In this document: positions 33,570-42,068 of the stretch, piece after piece
Position numbering within the stretch: the stretch's first letter is position 1
How the letters are laid out: every line of letters starts with the position of its first letter
Assembly: GCF_014191255.1 (NCBI RefSeq)
Contig: NZ_JACHWH010000004.1
Location: forward strand, 299,001 to 363,000
Reading direction: 5' to 3'
From: Amycolatopsis bartoniae
GTDB taxonomy: Bacteria > Actinomycetota > Actinomycetes > Mycobacteriales > Pseudonocardiaceae
Length of the DNA stretch: 64,000 nt
Program-made: the position numbers and the translations under genes
The notes under the pieces: generated by a model
What the model was told of the DNA's origin: nothing
Seen by the model: only the letters and a program-made list of their open reading frames with translations
Database searches by the model: none

Positions 33570-34249
33570 TGCAGGTGCACGCGGCCCCGGACGAGGGCCT
33601 GCAGCAGTTCCGTGCCCAGCCGTGCGGCCGGGGACCGCGCGCCCGGCCGCAGCACCACGTCCGCGAAGTACGCGCCGTTCGGGAAGCGGCGCAGCACGTC
33701 GGCGAAACGGGCCCACATCCCGGAAACCGCCTCGCGGTCGAAGTAGTTCAGCAGGCCCTCCGTGACGATCGCCGTGCCGACCGACGGGTCCAGGGTGTCC
33801 GCCAGCGCGCCGATGCTGTCCGGGCCGTCGTCGGCCAGCGCGTCCACCGTCGTCACGCGCGGGCCACCACCGAGCCGCTCCAGCAGTTCCCGCTTCCGCG
33901 AAGCCATCCGCGGGAGATCGGCCTCCACATAGGTCACGTCGTACCGCCGCGTGAACCGCCAGCCGCGCGCCGACAGGCCGGCCGCGATCTCGATCACCTG
34001 CCCGACCTCGCCGCGCTCGATCGCGCCCGCCAGCAACACGTCGAGCATCCGGTGCCGGGCCACCAGCAGCCCCTCGAACGTCGGCTGCCCGAGCAGCCTG
34101 CCGAGCCGCATCGCCGGCTCCAGCGCGTGGAAGAGCAACCGCCCCTCCGCGGTCGCCAGCTCCCGCGGCGCGAGGTCGTGGCGGACCCACACGTACCCCG
34201 TGTAATGACCGGTCGGGCTGATGGCCTCGGCACCACGCGGGAGCAACAC
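33443..34249 (-). CDS. Class I SAM methyltransferase, leucine-carboxymethyltransferase-like
   Basis: A 268-residue methyltransferase of the LCM/Ppm1 type common in actinomycetes. The SAM-binding motif is VGQVIEIAAGLSARGWRFTRRY, with the acidic strand YVEADLPRMASRKRELL, and a later TEGLLNYFDREAVSGMW segment typical of this subgroup. I place the start at GTG 34249, since longer frames run antisense through the convergent neighbour and are compositionally unlike a protein. The ribosome site is weak, so the start is uncertain. Target unknown. Its 3' end is antisense to the MerR-type gene. Confidence 0.75.
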   Translation of the reverse strand: MLLPRGAEAISPTGHYTGYVWVRHDLAPRELATAEGRLLFHALEPAMRLGRLLGQPTFEGLLVARHRMLDVLLAGAIERGEVGQVIEIAAGLSARGWRFTRRYDVTYVEADLPRMASRKRELLERLGGGPRVTTVDALADDGPDSIGALADTLDPSVGTAIVTEGLLNYFDREAVSGMWARFADVLRRFPNGAYFADVVLRPGARSPAARLGTELLQALVRGRVHLHYESELEAADALREAGFPAAELSVAGTDDPGARLVHVIDAWT

Positions 34250-34301
34250 AACCGGGATCGTAGAGACTGGTACCGCTTCGCGCGACGGAAGGCGGTGCCG
34301 G

Positions 34302-35171
34302 GTGGTCCTCGGGGTGGTGTGCGCGGTGCTCGCCGCGGGCGCGAACGCGGCCGGGTCGGTGCTGCAGCGCATGGGCGCGCGACGCAAACCCGGGCTGCTG
34401 GAACTCGTGCGCAAACCGACGTGGCTCAGCGGCGTGCTGGCGACGTTCGCGGGGCTCGTCCTGCAGACCGTCGCGCTCGCGAACGCGCCGATCGTGCTGG
34501 TCCAGTCCCTGCTGATCGGCGAGCTGGGGTTCGTCCTGCTGCTGGCGAGCGTCGTGTTCCGCACCCGGCTGCCGCCGCTGGAGTGGGTCGCGCTCGCCGG
34601 GCTCGGCGCCGGCATGGCGCTGCTGCTCGTGTCGCTGTCCGCGCAGGGCGGGGACTCGCTGCACGTGCCCGCCGGGGTGTGGCTGCTGGGCGTCGGGGCG
34701 ACCTTCGCGGCCGTCGGGGTGCTCCTCGCCGTCGGCTCCAAGCGGCACCACCTGAAGCGCGCCGCCTGCTTCGGTGCCGCCGCGGGGATCTGGTTCGGGT
34801 TCACCGCCGTACTGGTCGACGGCATCGGCGCGACCTTCACCAACGGCTTCTCCGGCGTGTTCTCGGCGTGGCAGACCTACGCGATGCTCGTCTGCGGTCC
34901 GGCCGGGTTCCTGCTGCTGCAGCAGGCGCTGCGCGCCGGGCCGCTCGTCGCCTCACAGCCCGGGCTCACGCTCGCCAACCCGCTGGCCGCGCTCGGCTGG
35001 GGCCTGCTGGCGTTCCACGAGGACGTGCGCGGCGGCGCGTGGCTCGCCGGCGACCTGACCGCGCTGGTGCTGATCACGGCCTGCACCGTCCAGCTGGCCC
35101 GCTCCAGCCTGCTCGACGGGCGCGACGAGGTCAGCCGATCGCCGCGGTCAGCTCCCGCATCCCCGCGTTGA
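34302..35171 (+). CDS. DMT/EamA-like multi-pass membrane protein
   Basis: A 289-residue integral membrane protein with about nine to ten hydrophobic helices, starting VVLGVVCAVLAAGANAAGSVLQRMG. It resembles the DMT-type family of actinobacterial magnesium-transporter-like (NIPA-related) or EamA proteins, with repeats such as PIVLVQSLLIGELGFVLLLA and LVASQPGLTLANPLAALGW. The transported compound is not deducible. GTG at 34302 gives a helix directly at the N-terminus; earlier starts would add polar residues. Its C-terminal coding region overlaps the convergent mftR gene by about 41 bases. Confidence 0.75.
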   Translation: MVLGVVCAVLAAGANAAGSVLQRMGARRKPGLLELVRKPTWLSGVLATFAGLVLQTVALANAPIVLVQSLLIGELGFVLLLASVVFRTRLPPLEWVALAGLGAGMALLLVSLSAQGGDSLHVPAGVWLLGVGATFAAVGVLLAVGSKRHHLKRAACFGAAAGIWFGFTAVLVDGIGATFTNGFSGVFSAWQTYAMLVCGPAGFLLLQQALRAGPLVASQPGLTLANPLAALGWGLLAFHEDVRGGAWLAGDLTALVLITACTVQLARSSLLDGRDEVSRSPRSAPASPR

Positions 35172-35721
35172 GCAGACCCGGCAGGTCGGCGTCCGGCAGC
35201 CGCAGCCACTGCTCGTACGCGGCCAGCGCCACGCCCAGCGTCGCGTACGCGATCGCTTGTGGCGCAAGGGATTCCGGCGGGGCTTCGAGGCGCTGGGCGA
35301 TGAACTCGGCGAGCACCCGGCGCCACTCGGCGTACCGCAGCGTGGAGTGCGCCTGCAGCGCGGGCGTGGTGAGGATCAGCTCCATCCGGCGCCGGTGCCA
35401 CGGCGCCTCGCGTGGGTCGATGCGGTTGAAGTCCACCAGCGCCTCGCGGATCGCATCCACGAGCGGCACGTCCGGCGGATAGCCGGCGAGCTGCTTGCGC
35501 ATCCGCTTCAGCTCGCCGTCGAAGTCGCCCCACGCGATGTCGTTCTTCGACGGGAAGTACCGGAAGAACGTGCGCCGCCCGATGCCCGCGGCCTGCGCGA
35601 TGTCGTCGACCGTCGTGCGCTCGAAGCCCTGGCGGGCGAACAGTTCGAACGCGGCGTGCTCGACCTCGGCGCGCGACGTGATCGGCCGGCGTCCCGCGCG
35701 CGAGTTCCCCTGATCGGTCAT
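35131..35721 (-). CDS. mftR: Mycofactocin operon regulator MftR (TetR family)
   Basis: A 196-residue TetR-family repressor. The DNA-binding domain reads AAFELFARQGFERTTVDDIAQAAGIGRRTFFRYFPSKNDIAWGDF (seen as FELFARQGFERTTVDDIAQ then GIGRRTFFRYFPSKNDI), with the RTFFRYFPSKN recognition helix, and a helical ligand-binding domain follows. Mycobacterial MftR senses long-chain acyl-CoA and represses mft genes. It is divergent from mftA, as in other mycofactocin loci. ATG at 35721 has AAGAGG upstream; ATG at 35733 would add four residues. The palindrome at 35736 is close to its start and may be its operator. Confidence 0.85.
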   Translation of the reverse strand: MTDQGNSRAGRRPITSRAEVEHAAFELFARQGFERTTVDDIAQAAGIGRRTFFRYFPSKNDIAWGDFDGELKRMRKQLAGYPPDVPLVDAIREALVDFNRIDPREAPWHRRRMELILTTPALQAHSTLRYAEWRRVLAEFIAQRLEAPPESLAPQAIAYATLGVALAAYEQWLRLPDADLPGLLNAGMRELTAAIG

Positions 35722-35735
35722 CGCCTCTTCCATTC

Positions 35736-35748
35736 GGCACTCGGTGCC
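35736..35748. promoter_or_regulatory. Candidate MftR operator (GGCACTCGGTGCC)
   Basis: A perfect 5-base inverted repeat around TCG, just upstream of mftR and 57 bases before the mftA start. It is the only clear dyad in the 83-base divergent gap. The position fits a TetR-type operator controlling both genes; its binding is inferred. Confidence 0.4.
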
Positions 35749-35804
35749 ATTATCGTCTGGAACACGGGCCGCACCGGGGCGGCCGCGACGGAAGGGAGCA
35801 TCCC

Positions 35805-35909
35805 ATGTCCGAGACCGAGCAGGTTGCCCAGACGCGCGACGAGGGTCTGGTGGAGGAGGAGCTGCTCGTCGAAGAGGTCTCCATCGACGGTATGTGCGGG
35901 GTCTACTGA
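35805..35909 (+). CDS. mftA: Mycofactocin precursor peptide MftA
   Basis: A 34-residue ribosomal precursor from which mycofactocin is made. The acidic leader (MSETEQVAQTRDEGLVEEEL) is followed by the invariant C-terminal core IDGMCGVY. The last two residues, Val-Tyr, are decarboxylated and cyclised by MftC, released by MftE and further modified to the redox cofactor. ATG at 35805 follows GAAGGGAG. It is too short to be picked up by length-based gene calling. The MftB gene starts almost immediately after. Recognition is secure. Confidence 0.97.
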   Translation: MSETEQVAQTRDEGLVEEELLVEEVSIDGMCGVY

Positions 35910-35914
35910 CCGCC

Positions 35915-36181
35915 GTGTTCGAGCCCGACCAGCCCTACCGGTGCTCCCCGCGCGTCGCGCTCCGGCCCGAGCCGTTCGGCGCGCTGGCGTACGACTTCGG
36001 CACCCGCAGGCTGTCGTTCCTCAAGACGAAACTGCTGGTCGAGGTGGTGCGCACGCTGGGGGAGCAGCCCGACGTGCACACCACCCTCGACGAGGCCGGG
36101 GTCCCCGAGGACCAGCGGCCCTCCTATCTCAAGGCGCTCGAAGGGCTGGAGCGCACCGGAACCATCGAGCGACGGACCTGA
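35915..36181 (+). CDS. mftB: Mycofactocin chaperone MftB (RRE)
   Basis: An 88-residue RiPP recognition protein that binds the MftA leader and presents it to the radical SAM enzyme MftC. The sequence (YRCSPRVALRPEPFGALAYDFGTRRLSFLKTKLLVEVV) shows the PqqD-like winged-helix pattern, and the C-terminal part has a helical segment ending GTIERRT. I prefer GTG at 35915, 5 bases after the MftA stop; GTG at 35894 is in frame but would overlap mftA. The gene ends 10 bases before mftC. Confidence 0.88.
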   Translation: MFEPDQPYRCSPRVALRPEPFGALAYDFGTRRLSFLKTKLLVEVVRTLGEQPDVHTTLDEAGVPEDQRPSYLKALEGLERTGTIERRT

Positions 36182-36191
36182 AAGGCGTGCG

Positions 36192-37361
36192 ATGAAGCTC
36201 GTCGAACACTTCAAGGAAGGTCTCAACTCACCCATCTGCCTGACGTGGGAGTTGACCTACGCCTGCAACCTCTCCTGTGTGCACTGCCTGTCCTCCTCGG
36301 GGCGGCGCGACCCGCGGGAGCTGAGCACCGCGGAGTGCAAGGCGGTGATCGACGAGCTGCAGCGGATGCAGGTGTTCTACGTGAACATCGGCGGCGGCGA
36401 GCCGACGGTGCGCTCGGACTTCTGGGAGCTCGTCGAGTACGCCGTCGCCCACCAGGTGGGTGTCAAGTTCTCCACCAACGGGGTGAAGCTGACGCCGGAG
36501 CGGGCGCGGTGGCTCGCCGCCACCGACTACGTGGACGTGCAGATCTCGCTGGACGGGGCCACCGCGGAGGTCAACGACGCCGTTCGCGGGCCCGGCTCGT
36601 TCGACACCGCGATCCGGGCGATGACCAACCTGCGGGACGCCGGGTTCCGCGACTTCAAGCTGTCCGTCGTGATGACGCGGCAGAACGTGGGCCAGCTGGA
36701 CGCCTTCGCCGAGATCGCCGACACCTACGGCGCGCAGCTGCGGATCACCCGCCTGCGGCCGTCCGGTCGCGGCGCCGACGTGTGGGACGAGCTGCACCCG
36801 ACCGCGGAGCAGCAGCTGCAGCTGTACGACTGGCTGGTCGCGCGCGGCGAAAAAGTTCTGACCGGGGACTCGTTCTTCCACCTCAACGCGCTCGGCTCGG
36901 ACCCGCTGCCGGGGCTGAACCTGTGTGGCGCCGGGCGGGTGGTGTGCCTGATCGACCCGGTCGGCGACGTCTACGCCTGCCCGTTCGCGATCCACCAGGA
37001 GTTCCTGGCGGGCAACGTGCGCGACGAGGGCGGGTTCGCGCGGGTGTGGGGCGAGTCGGAGCTGTTCACCCGCCTGCGCGGGCCGCAGACCGGCGGCGCG
37101 TGCACGTCGTGTTCGGCGTACGACTCGTGCCAGGGCGGCTGCATGGCGGCGAAGTTCTTCACCGGCCTGCCACTCGACGGGCCCGACCCGGAATGCGTGC
37201 AGGGGCACGGCGCCCGCGCGCTGGAGACGGCCGGCGCCGCGCCGCGGTCCGATGTGGACCATTCGCACCGCAAGAGCCGCAAGGTGCCGGTGAACATCGG
37301 GTTCGGTCCGCCGCGTCCCGACCGCGCCTGCGACACGAGTCCCCTCGCCGGGCTGCGATGA
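36192..37361 (+). CDS. mftC: Mycofactocin radical SAM maturase MftC
   Basis: A 389-residue radical SAM/SPASM enzyme that oxidatively decarboxylates the MftA C-terminal tyrosine and then forms the Val-Tyr carbon-carbon crosslink. The radical SAM cluster motif is ACNLSCVHC at residues 20-28, followed by GGGEP in NIGGGEPTVRSDF. The SPASM region has CGAGRVVCLIDPVGDVYACPF and a final Cys set in CTSCSAYDSCQGGCMAAKF for auxiliary clusters. Length and order match known MftC. Its stop overlaps the next start (ATGA), so the flavoprotein gene is translationally coupled to the maturase. Confidence 0.96.
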   Translation: MKLVEHFKEGLNSPICLTWELTYACNLSCVHCLSSSGRRDPRELSTAECKAVIDELQRMQVFYVNIGGGEPTVRSDFWELVEYAVAHQVGVKFSTNGVKLTPERARWLAATDYVDVQISLDGATAEVNDAVRGPGSFDTAIRAMTNLRDAGFRDFKLSVVMTRQNVGQLDAFAEIADTYGAQLRITRLRPSGRGADVWDELHPTAEQQLQLYDWLVARGEKVLTGDSFFHLNALGSDPLPGLNLCGAGRVVCLIDPVGDVYACPFAIHQEFLAGNVRDEGGFARVWGESELFTRLRGPQTGGACTSCSAYDSCQGGCMAAKFFTGLPLDGPDPECVQGHGARALETAGAAPRSDVDHSHRKSRKVPVNIGFGPPRPDRACDTSPLAGLR

Positions 37362-39226
37362 CCACGCTCACCGCTCCGTTCGAGATCGCGGGGCGGACGG
37401 CGCCGAGCCGCGTGCTGTTCGGTCCACATGAGACGAACCTCGCGCGCGGCCGGGTGCTGTCCGACCGTCATGTCGCCTACTACGCCGCCCGCGCGGCCGG
37501 TGGCGCCGGGATCATCGTGACCGAGACCGCGAGCGTGCACGACTCGGACTGGCCCTACGAGCGGGCTCCGCTGGCCTCGTTGTGCGGTCCGGGCTGGCGG
37601 TCCGTTGTGGACGCCTGTCGTGGCGCGATCGTGCTGGCGGGGCTCGGACATGCCGGTTCACAGGGCTCCTCGGCGTTCAGCCAGTCCGCGTTGTGGGCGC
37701 CCTCCCGGGTGCCGGACGTGGCCAGCCGCGAGCTGCCAATGGAGCTGGAGGCCGCGGAGATCGAGGCGCTCGTCGCCGGGTTCCGCGACGCCGCCGCGCT
37801 GGCCGTGGAGTCCGGAATGGACGGTGTCGAGATCGACGCCGGGCAGTACTCGTTGCTGCGCCAGTTCTCCTCCGGCCTGACCAACCAGCGGGGCGACGAG
37901 TACGGCACCGACAGGTCGCGGCTGCTCCGGGAAGTCCTCGGTGCGGTGCGGGAGTCCGGTGGGATCGTCGGGCTGCGGCTGTCGTGTGACGAACTGGCTC
38001 CCTGGGCCGGTCTCACACCCGAACAGGCGGCGGTGCTCGCCGCGGATCTCGCCGCGTCGGTCGACTACCTCGTGCCCGTACGCGGCTCGGCGATGAGCGC
38101 CTCCGCGACGCGGCCCGACCTGCACACCGAGCCTGGGTTCAACCTCGACCTGTGCCGCCGGATCACCGAAGCCGTCGACGGCCGGACGCTGACGGTGTTG
38201 CAGGGCAGCGTCGTCGATCCCGCGCAGGCGCAGCAGGCGCTCGACGACGGCGTGGCGAGCCTGGTCGAGATGACGCGGGCGCAGATCGCCGAACCGGAGC
38301 TGGTGAACAAGGTGCGCGCGGGCGCCGCGCCGCGGCCGTGTGTGCTGTCGAACCAGAAGTGCCGGGTGCGCGACAACCGCAACCCGATCGTCTCGTGCAT
38401 CGGCGAGCCGCGCAGCGGGCATGAGACCGAGGATCCCTCCCCGCAAGGCGCCGACGCGCCGGGGGACGTGCTCGTGATCGGCGGCGGTCCGGCGGGGCTG
38501 GAGGCCGCGCGGGTGCTGGCGATGCGCGGGCACCGGGTGGAGCTGCGCGAGCGGTCGGAACACCTGGGCGGAATGCTGCGCGTGGCGGCGAAAGTCGGGG
38601 GCCGGTCGCGGCTCGCGCGTCTCGCCGAGTGGCTGGAGTCCGAGGTTCACCGCCTGGGCGTGCACGTCCGGACCGGGGTCGAGGTCACCGACGTGCCCGC
38701 GGGCGCGATCGTCGCGACCGGCTCGGTGCCGGGGCCCCGGAACTACGTGGTGCACGGCCGCGTCATCGACGTGGTCGACTTCCTCAACGGCGCCGAACTG
38801 CCGTCCGGACCAGTGGTGGTCGCCGATCCGGTGGGTGACTTCGTCGGGGTCGGAGTGGCGGAACTGCTGGCCGCGCAAGGAAGGCAGATCGCGATCGTGA
38901 GCCAGGACCAGGTGATCGGCACGCAGCTCGCGCTCACCGGCGACCTCGCCGACGCCAACACCCGCCTCCAGCAGGCCGGGGTGGCACTGGCGAAGCGGTC
39001 GCTGCTGCGTGAGGTGCACGAGGACCACGTGGTACTCGAAGACGTGTTCACCGCAGAGCGCAGGGAACTCGAAGCCGCCGTCGTCGTCCACTGTGGACAC
39101 CGGTTGCCCGACGAGCTGCCCGGTGCGCTCAGGGCCGGAGACTGCGTCGCCCCTCGCACGGTGCACGAAGCCATCCTCGAAGGCCGTCGCGCGGCGCTGA
39201 CACTCGTGACGGGGGCGTTGGTGTGA
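37358..39226 (+). CDS. Mycofactocin-associated OYE/FadH-type flavoprotein 1
   Basis: A 622-residue oxidoreductase with a 2,4-dienoyl-CoA reductase layout: FMN-binding TIM barrel (about 10-320), an iron-sulfur segment (about 325-350) and a C-terminal FAD/NAD(P) domain with VLVIGGGPAGLEAARVLAMRG at about 369. This is the family called mycofactocin system FadH/OYE oxidoreductase 1. In the 4Fe-4S motif the second cysteine is serine: C328-V-L-S331-N-Q-K-C335 and C347, whereas OYE 2 keeps all four Cys. The cluster may therefore be altered or lost. Substrate unknown. The start overlaps mftC, and it sits where mftD would be expected. Confidence 0.85.
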   Translation: MTTLTAPFEIAGRTAPSRVLFGPHETNLARGRVLSDRHVAYYAARAAGGAGIIVTETASVHDSDWPYERAPLASLCGPGWRSVVDACRGAIVLAGLGHAGSQGSSAFSQSALWAPSRVPDVASRELPMELEAAEIEALVAGFRDAAALAVESGMDGVEIDAGQYSLLRQFSSGLTNQRGDEYGTDRSRLLREVLGAVRESGGIVGLRLSCDELAPWAGLTPEQAAVLAADLAASVDYLVPVRGSAMSASATRPDLHTEPGFNLDLCRRITEAVDGRTLTVLQGSVVDPAQAQQALDDGVASLVEMTRAQIAEPELVNKVRAGAAPRPCVLSNQKCRVRDNRNPIVSCIGEPRSGHETEDPSPQGADAPGDVLVIGGGPAGLEAARVLAMRGHRVELRERSEHLGGMLRVAAKVGGRSRLARLAEWLESEVHRLGVHVRTGVEVTDVPAGAIVATGSVPGPRNYVVHGRVIDVVDFLNGAELPSGPVVVADPVGDFVGVGVAELLAAQGRQIAIVSQDQVIGTQLALTGDLADANTRLQQAGVALAKRSLLREVHEDHVVLEDVFTAERRELEAAVVVHCGHRLPDELPGALRAGDCVAPRTVHEAILEGRRAALTLVTGALV

Positions 39227-41172
39227 GTTACCGGTACCTGTTCTCGCCGTTGCGCCTGGGTCCGCTCGTGGTGCGCAACCGGATCGTGTTCTCGGCCCAC
39301 CTGACCAACTACGCGCAGCACGGCCTGCCCAGCGAGCAGCACGCCGAGTACTACGCGGCGCGCGCGGCCGGTGGCGCCGGGCTGATCATCACCGAGGAGC
39401 ACTCGACCCACCGCACGGACTGGCCGTACGAAAAGCTGATCCACGGCTTCAACCGCGAGGTCATTCCCGGCTACCGGCGCATCACCGAAGCCGTGCACGC
39501 GCACGGCACGCCGATCCTCGCGCAGCTCAACCACAATGGCGGCCAGGCTTCGTCGATGTACTCGCGGCTGCCGGTGTGGGCGCCCTCGCCGGTGCCGGAC
39601 CCGATGTTCCGCGAGGTGCCGAAGGCGATCGACACGCGGGAGATCGCCGAGGTCGTCGCGGGCTACGGCACCGTCGCCGGGCACTGCGCCGAGGGCGGGT
39701 TCGACGGCGTCGAGCTGCAGTGCTCGCACTCCTCGATCGTGCGCGGTTTCCTGTCCCCGGCGACGAACAAGCGCACCGACTCCTACGGCGGTTCGCTGGA
39801 GAACCGGGCCCGGATCCTGCTGGAGATCATCGACGCCGTGCGCGAGGCCATCGGGCCCGAGCGCGCGCTCGGAGTCCGGTTGTGCGGGGACGAGCTGATC
39901 GAGGGCGGCACCACGATCGACGAGGCGGTCGAGGTGGCGAAGCTGGTGGAGGCGACCGGCAAGGTCGACTACATCAACACCTCCATCGGAGTGGCCACCT
40001 CGACACTGTTCATGATCGAGGCGTCGATGGCCATCCCGCCCGGCTACGCGCTGTTCATCGCCAACGCGATCCGTGAGGCCGTGCGGCTGCCGGTGATCGG
40101 CGTCGGCCGGATCAAGGACCCGGTGCAGGCCGAACGTGCGCTCTCCGAAGGGCACTGCGACCTGGTCGGCGTGGTGCGCGGCCAGATCGCGGACCCGGAC
40201 TTCGTCGCCAAGGCCCGCGCCGGGCACGCGCCCGAGATCCGCACCTGCCTGTCGTGCAACCAGGAGTGCGTCGGCCGGATGGGCCTCAACCGCTGGCTCG
40301 GCTGCATCGAAAACCCGCGCACGGGCAGGGAAAGCGTGCCGCTGCCGATGCCGGGGCCACGGCCGAAGCGCGTGCTGGTCGTCGGCGGCGGCCCGGCGGG
40401 GCTGCAGGCCGCGTCCACCGCCGCGCAACGCGGGCACCACGTGACGTTGTTCGAGCGCAACGAGGGCACCGGCGGTCAGGTCACGCTCGCCGCGAGCGTG
40501 CCCAGCCGCGCCGAGTTCCTCGACGTGGTGCGGAACCTGCTCGCCGAATGCCAGCGCTACGGCGTGGACCTCAAGACCGGTGCCGAGGCCACCGCCGACC
40601 TGCTGCGCTCGGAGTCGCCGGACGCCGTCGTGCTCGCGACGGGCGCGAAACCGCAGGCGCCGTACTGGGCGAACGGGCTCGACCGCGTGGTGGACGTGCG
40701 GGACGTGCTCGAAGGGCGCGCGGCGCCGGAGGGCGAGGTCGTGGTGCTCGACGACCTCGGGTTCCACCAGGCCACGTCGGTCGCGGAGCTGCTGGCGGAC
40801 CGCGGCTGCTCGGTGCGGCTGACCACCTCGGGCATGGTGGTGGGGCAGGACCTCGGCGTCACGCTGGACATGGAGACGTTCAACGTCCGCGCGCACGCGA
40901 AGGGCATCCGGCAGCACACCGACGAGGTGATCCTGGCCGCGTCCGAAGTGGACGGACGAATCGTGTTGCAGGTGCTCACGCACACCACCGGTGTCACGCG
41001 GGAGGTCGTCTGCGACTGGGTGGTCTGCGCGACCCACCAGGCGCCCGAGGACGAGCTGTGGCACCAGTTGAAGGACGCGCCGTTCCCCGTGCACCGGGCC
41101 GGGGACTGCGTCACGCCGCGCCGCGCGCACGCGGCCGTCGTCGAGGGACACCGGGTGGGGGTGGCGCTGTGA
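39223..41172 (+). CDS. Mycofactocin-associated OYE/FadH-type flavoprotein 2
   Basis: A 649-residue partner of the previous protein with the same three-part layout. The TIM barrel starts YLFSPLRLGPLVVRNRIVFS and contains HNGGQASSMYSRLPVWAPSP. The iron-sulfur motif is intact (CLSCNQEC then GCIENP). The FAD domain has VLVVGGGPAGLQAASTAAQRG (about 386), and a later NAD(P)-type segment begins VVVLDDLGFHQATSVAELL. FadH-type enzymes use NADPH to reduce conjugated C=C bonds via FAD, 4Fe-4S and FMN. The substrate is unknown, and reduction of an enone or of a mycofactocin precursor is a guess. GTG start overlaps the previous stop. Confidence 0.85.
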   Translation: MSYRYLFSPLRLGPLVVRNRIVFSAHLTNYAQHGLPSEQHAEYYAARAAGGAGLIITEEHSTHRTDWPYEKLIHGFNREVIPGYRRITEAVHAHGTPILAQLNHNGGQASSMYSRLPVWAPSPVPDPMFREVPKAIDTREIAEVVAGYGTVAGHCAEGGFDGVELQCSHSSIVRGFLSPATNKRTDSYGGSLENRARILLEIIDAVREAIGPERALGVRLCGDELIEGGTTIDEAVEVAKLVEATGKVDYINTSIGVATSTLFMIEASMAIPPGYALFIANAIREAVRLPVIGVGRIKDPVQAERALSEGHCDLVGVVRGQIADPDFVAKARAGHAPEIRTCLSCNQECVGRMGLNRWLGCIENPRTGRESVPLPMPGPRPKRVLVVGGGPAGLQAASTAAQRGHHVTLFERNEGTGGQVTLAASVPSRAEFLDVVRNLLAECQRYGVDLKTGAEATADLLRSESPDAVVLATGAKPQAPYWANGLDRVVDVRDVLEGRAAPEGEVVVLDDLGFHQATSVAELLADRGCSVRLTTSGMVVGQDLGVTLDMETFNVRAHAKGIRQHTDEVILAASEVDGRIVLQVLTHTTGVTREVVCDWVVCATHQAPEDELWHQLKDAPFPVHRAGDCVTPRRAHAAVVEGHRVGVAL

Positions 41173-42068
41173 AGCCCGTACTCGCGGTCGTCGTCGTGCG
41201 TGACGGCGTGCTGCCGCTCGGCGCGGACGAAACCGTGGCCGAAGCCGGTGGCGCGGCGCTGCTCGTCGGCACCGGCGTCAAGGAGGCCGCCGGTGAACTG
41301 CCGTCGTTGAGCACCGGCTGGCTCGCCGGCAACGGCGCCTTCGCGCCCGGCCGCTGGGCGCGGCAGCTCGCGAAGGTGCTGGCGGACACCGAACGCGTGC
41401 TGCTGCCCGCGTCGGCCGACGGCCGTGACCTCGCGCCCCGGCTCGCCGCCGAACTGGGCCGCCCCCTGCTGGCCGGGGCGATGCGCGTGACCGGCCAGGG
41501 CGCGGAAGTGGCGCGCTGGGGTGGCCGCGTGTGCGTCGACCTCGTCGCCGACGGGCCGTTCGTCGCGACGCTGCAACCGGGTGTCCGGGGGAGCGTGCCG
41601 GCACAATGCCAGACGCTCGACGAGATCACCCTGCCCGCCGCCGACGCCCGTGACGTGACGGTCGTCGAGGTGCTCGACCCCGAGCCGGGCACGGTGGACC
41701 TCGCCGAAGCACCGCGGATCTTCGGCGCCGGTGCCGGGCTGGGCGGCCCGGAAGCCGTGGCGCTGCTGGAAAAGGTGGCCACCGCGATGGGCGCCTCGCT
41801 CGGCGCGACCCGGGTGGTCACCGACGCGGGGTGGACGGGTTACCAGCGGCAGATCGGCACCACCGGCGTGGTGGTGCACCCCGAGCTGTACGTCGCGTTC
41901 GGGATCTCCGGCGCGGCGCAGCACCTCGGCGGGCTCGGCGATCCCGCGCACGTGGTGAGCGTGAACACCGACCCGTCGTGCCCCATGACCACCATGGCGG
42001 ACCTCGGTATCGTCGCTGACGCCCCCGCCGTCCTCGCCGAGCTGGCCCGGATCCTGGAGGTGCGATGA
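41169..42068 (+). CDS. etfA: Electron transfer flavoprotein alpha subunit (mycofactocin-associated)
   Basis: A 299-residue EtfA-type protein. The C-terminal FAD-binding domain is clear (GAGAGLGGPEAVALLEKVA, VTDAGWTGYQRQIGTTG, VVHPELYVAFGISGAAQHLGG, VNTDPSCPMTTMADLGIVAD). The N-terminal part is a less conserved Rossmann-like half. With EtfB (43716) it would form a heterodimer carrying FAD and passing electrons to the FixC/FixX pair encoded between them. The ATGs and stops of etfA, fixC and fixX all overlap by 4 bases. The group forms part of the mycofactocin operon, so its electron donor is probably a mycofactocin-linked enzyme. Confidence 0.88.
   Translation: MKPVLAVVVVRDGVLPLGADETVAEAGGAALLVGTGVKEAAGELPSLSTGWLAGNGAFAPGRWARQLAKVLADTERVLLPASADGRDLAPRLAAELGRPLLAGAMRVTGQGAEVARWGGRVCVDLVADGPFVATLQPGVRGSVPAQCQTLDEITLPAADARDVTVVEVLDPEPGTVDLAEAPRIFGAGAGLGGPEAVALLEKVATAMGASLGATRVVTDAGWTGYQRQIGTTGVVVHPELYVAFGISGAAQHLGGLGDPAHVVSVNTDPSCPMTTMADLGIVADAPAVLAELARILEVR

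Noticed and set aside
35894-35914. Earlier GTG start for mftB overlapping mftA
   Set aside because: It would place mftB codons inside the MftA core and no better ribosome site exists. The GTG at 35915 gives a normal-length protein.
38743-41151. Long minus-strand open frame opposite the OYE-type genes
   Set aside because: Composition typical of antisense frames; the plus strand has intact flavoprotein motifs.
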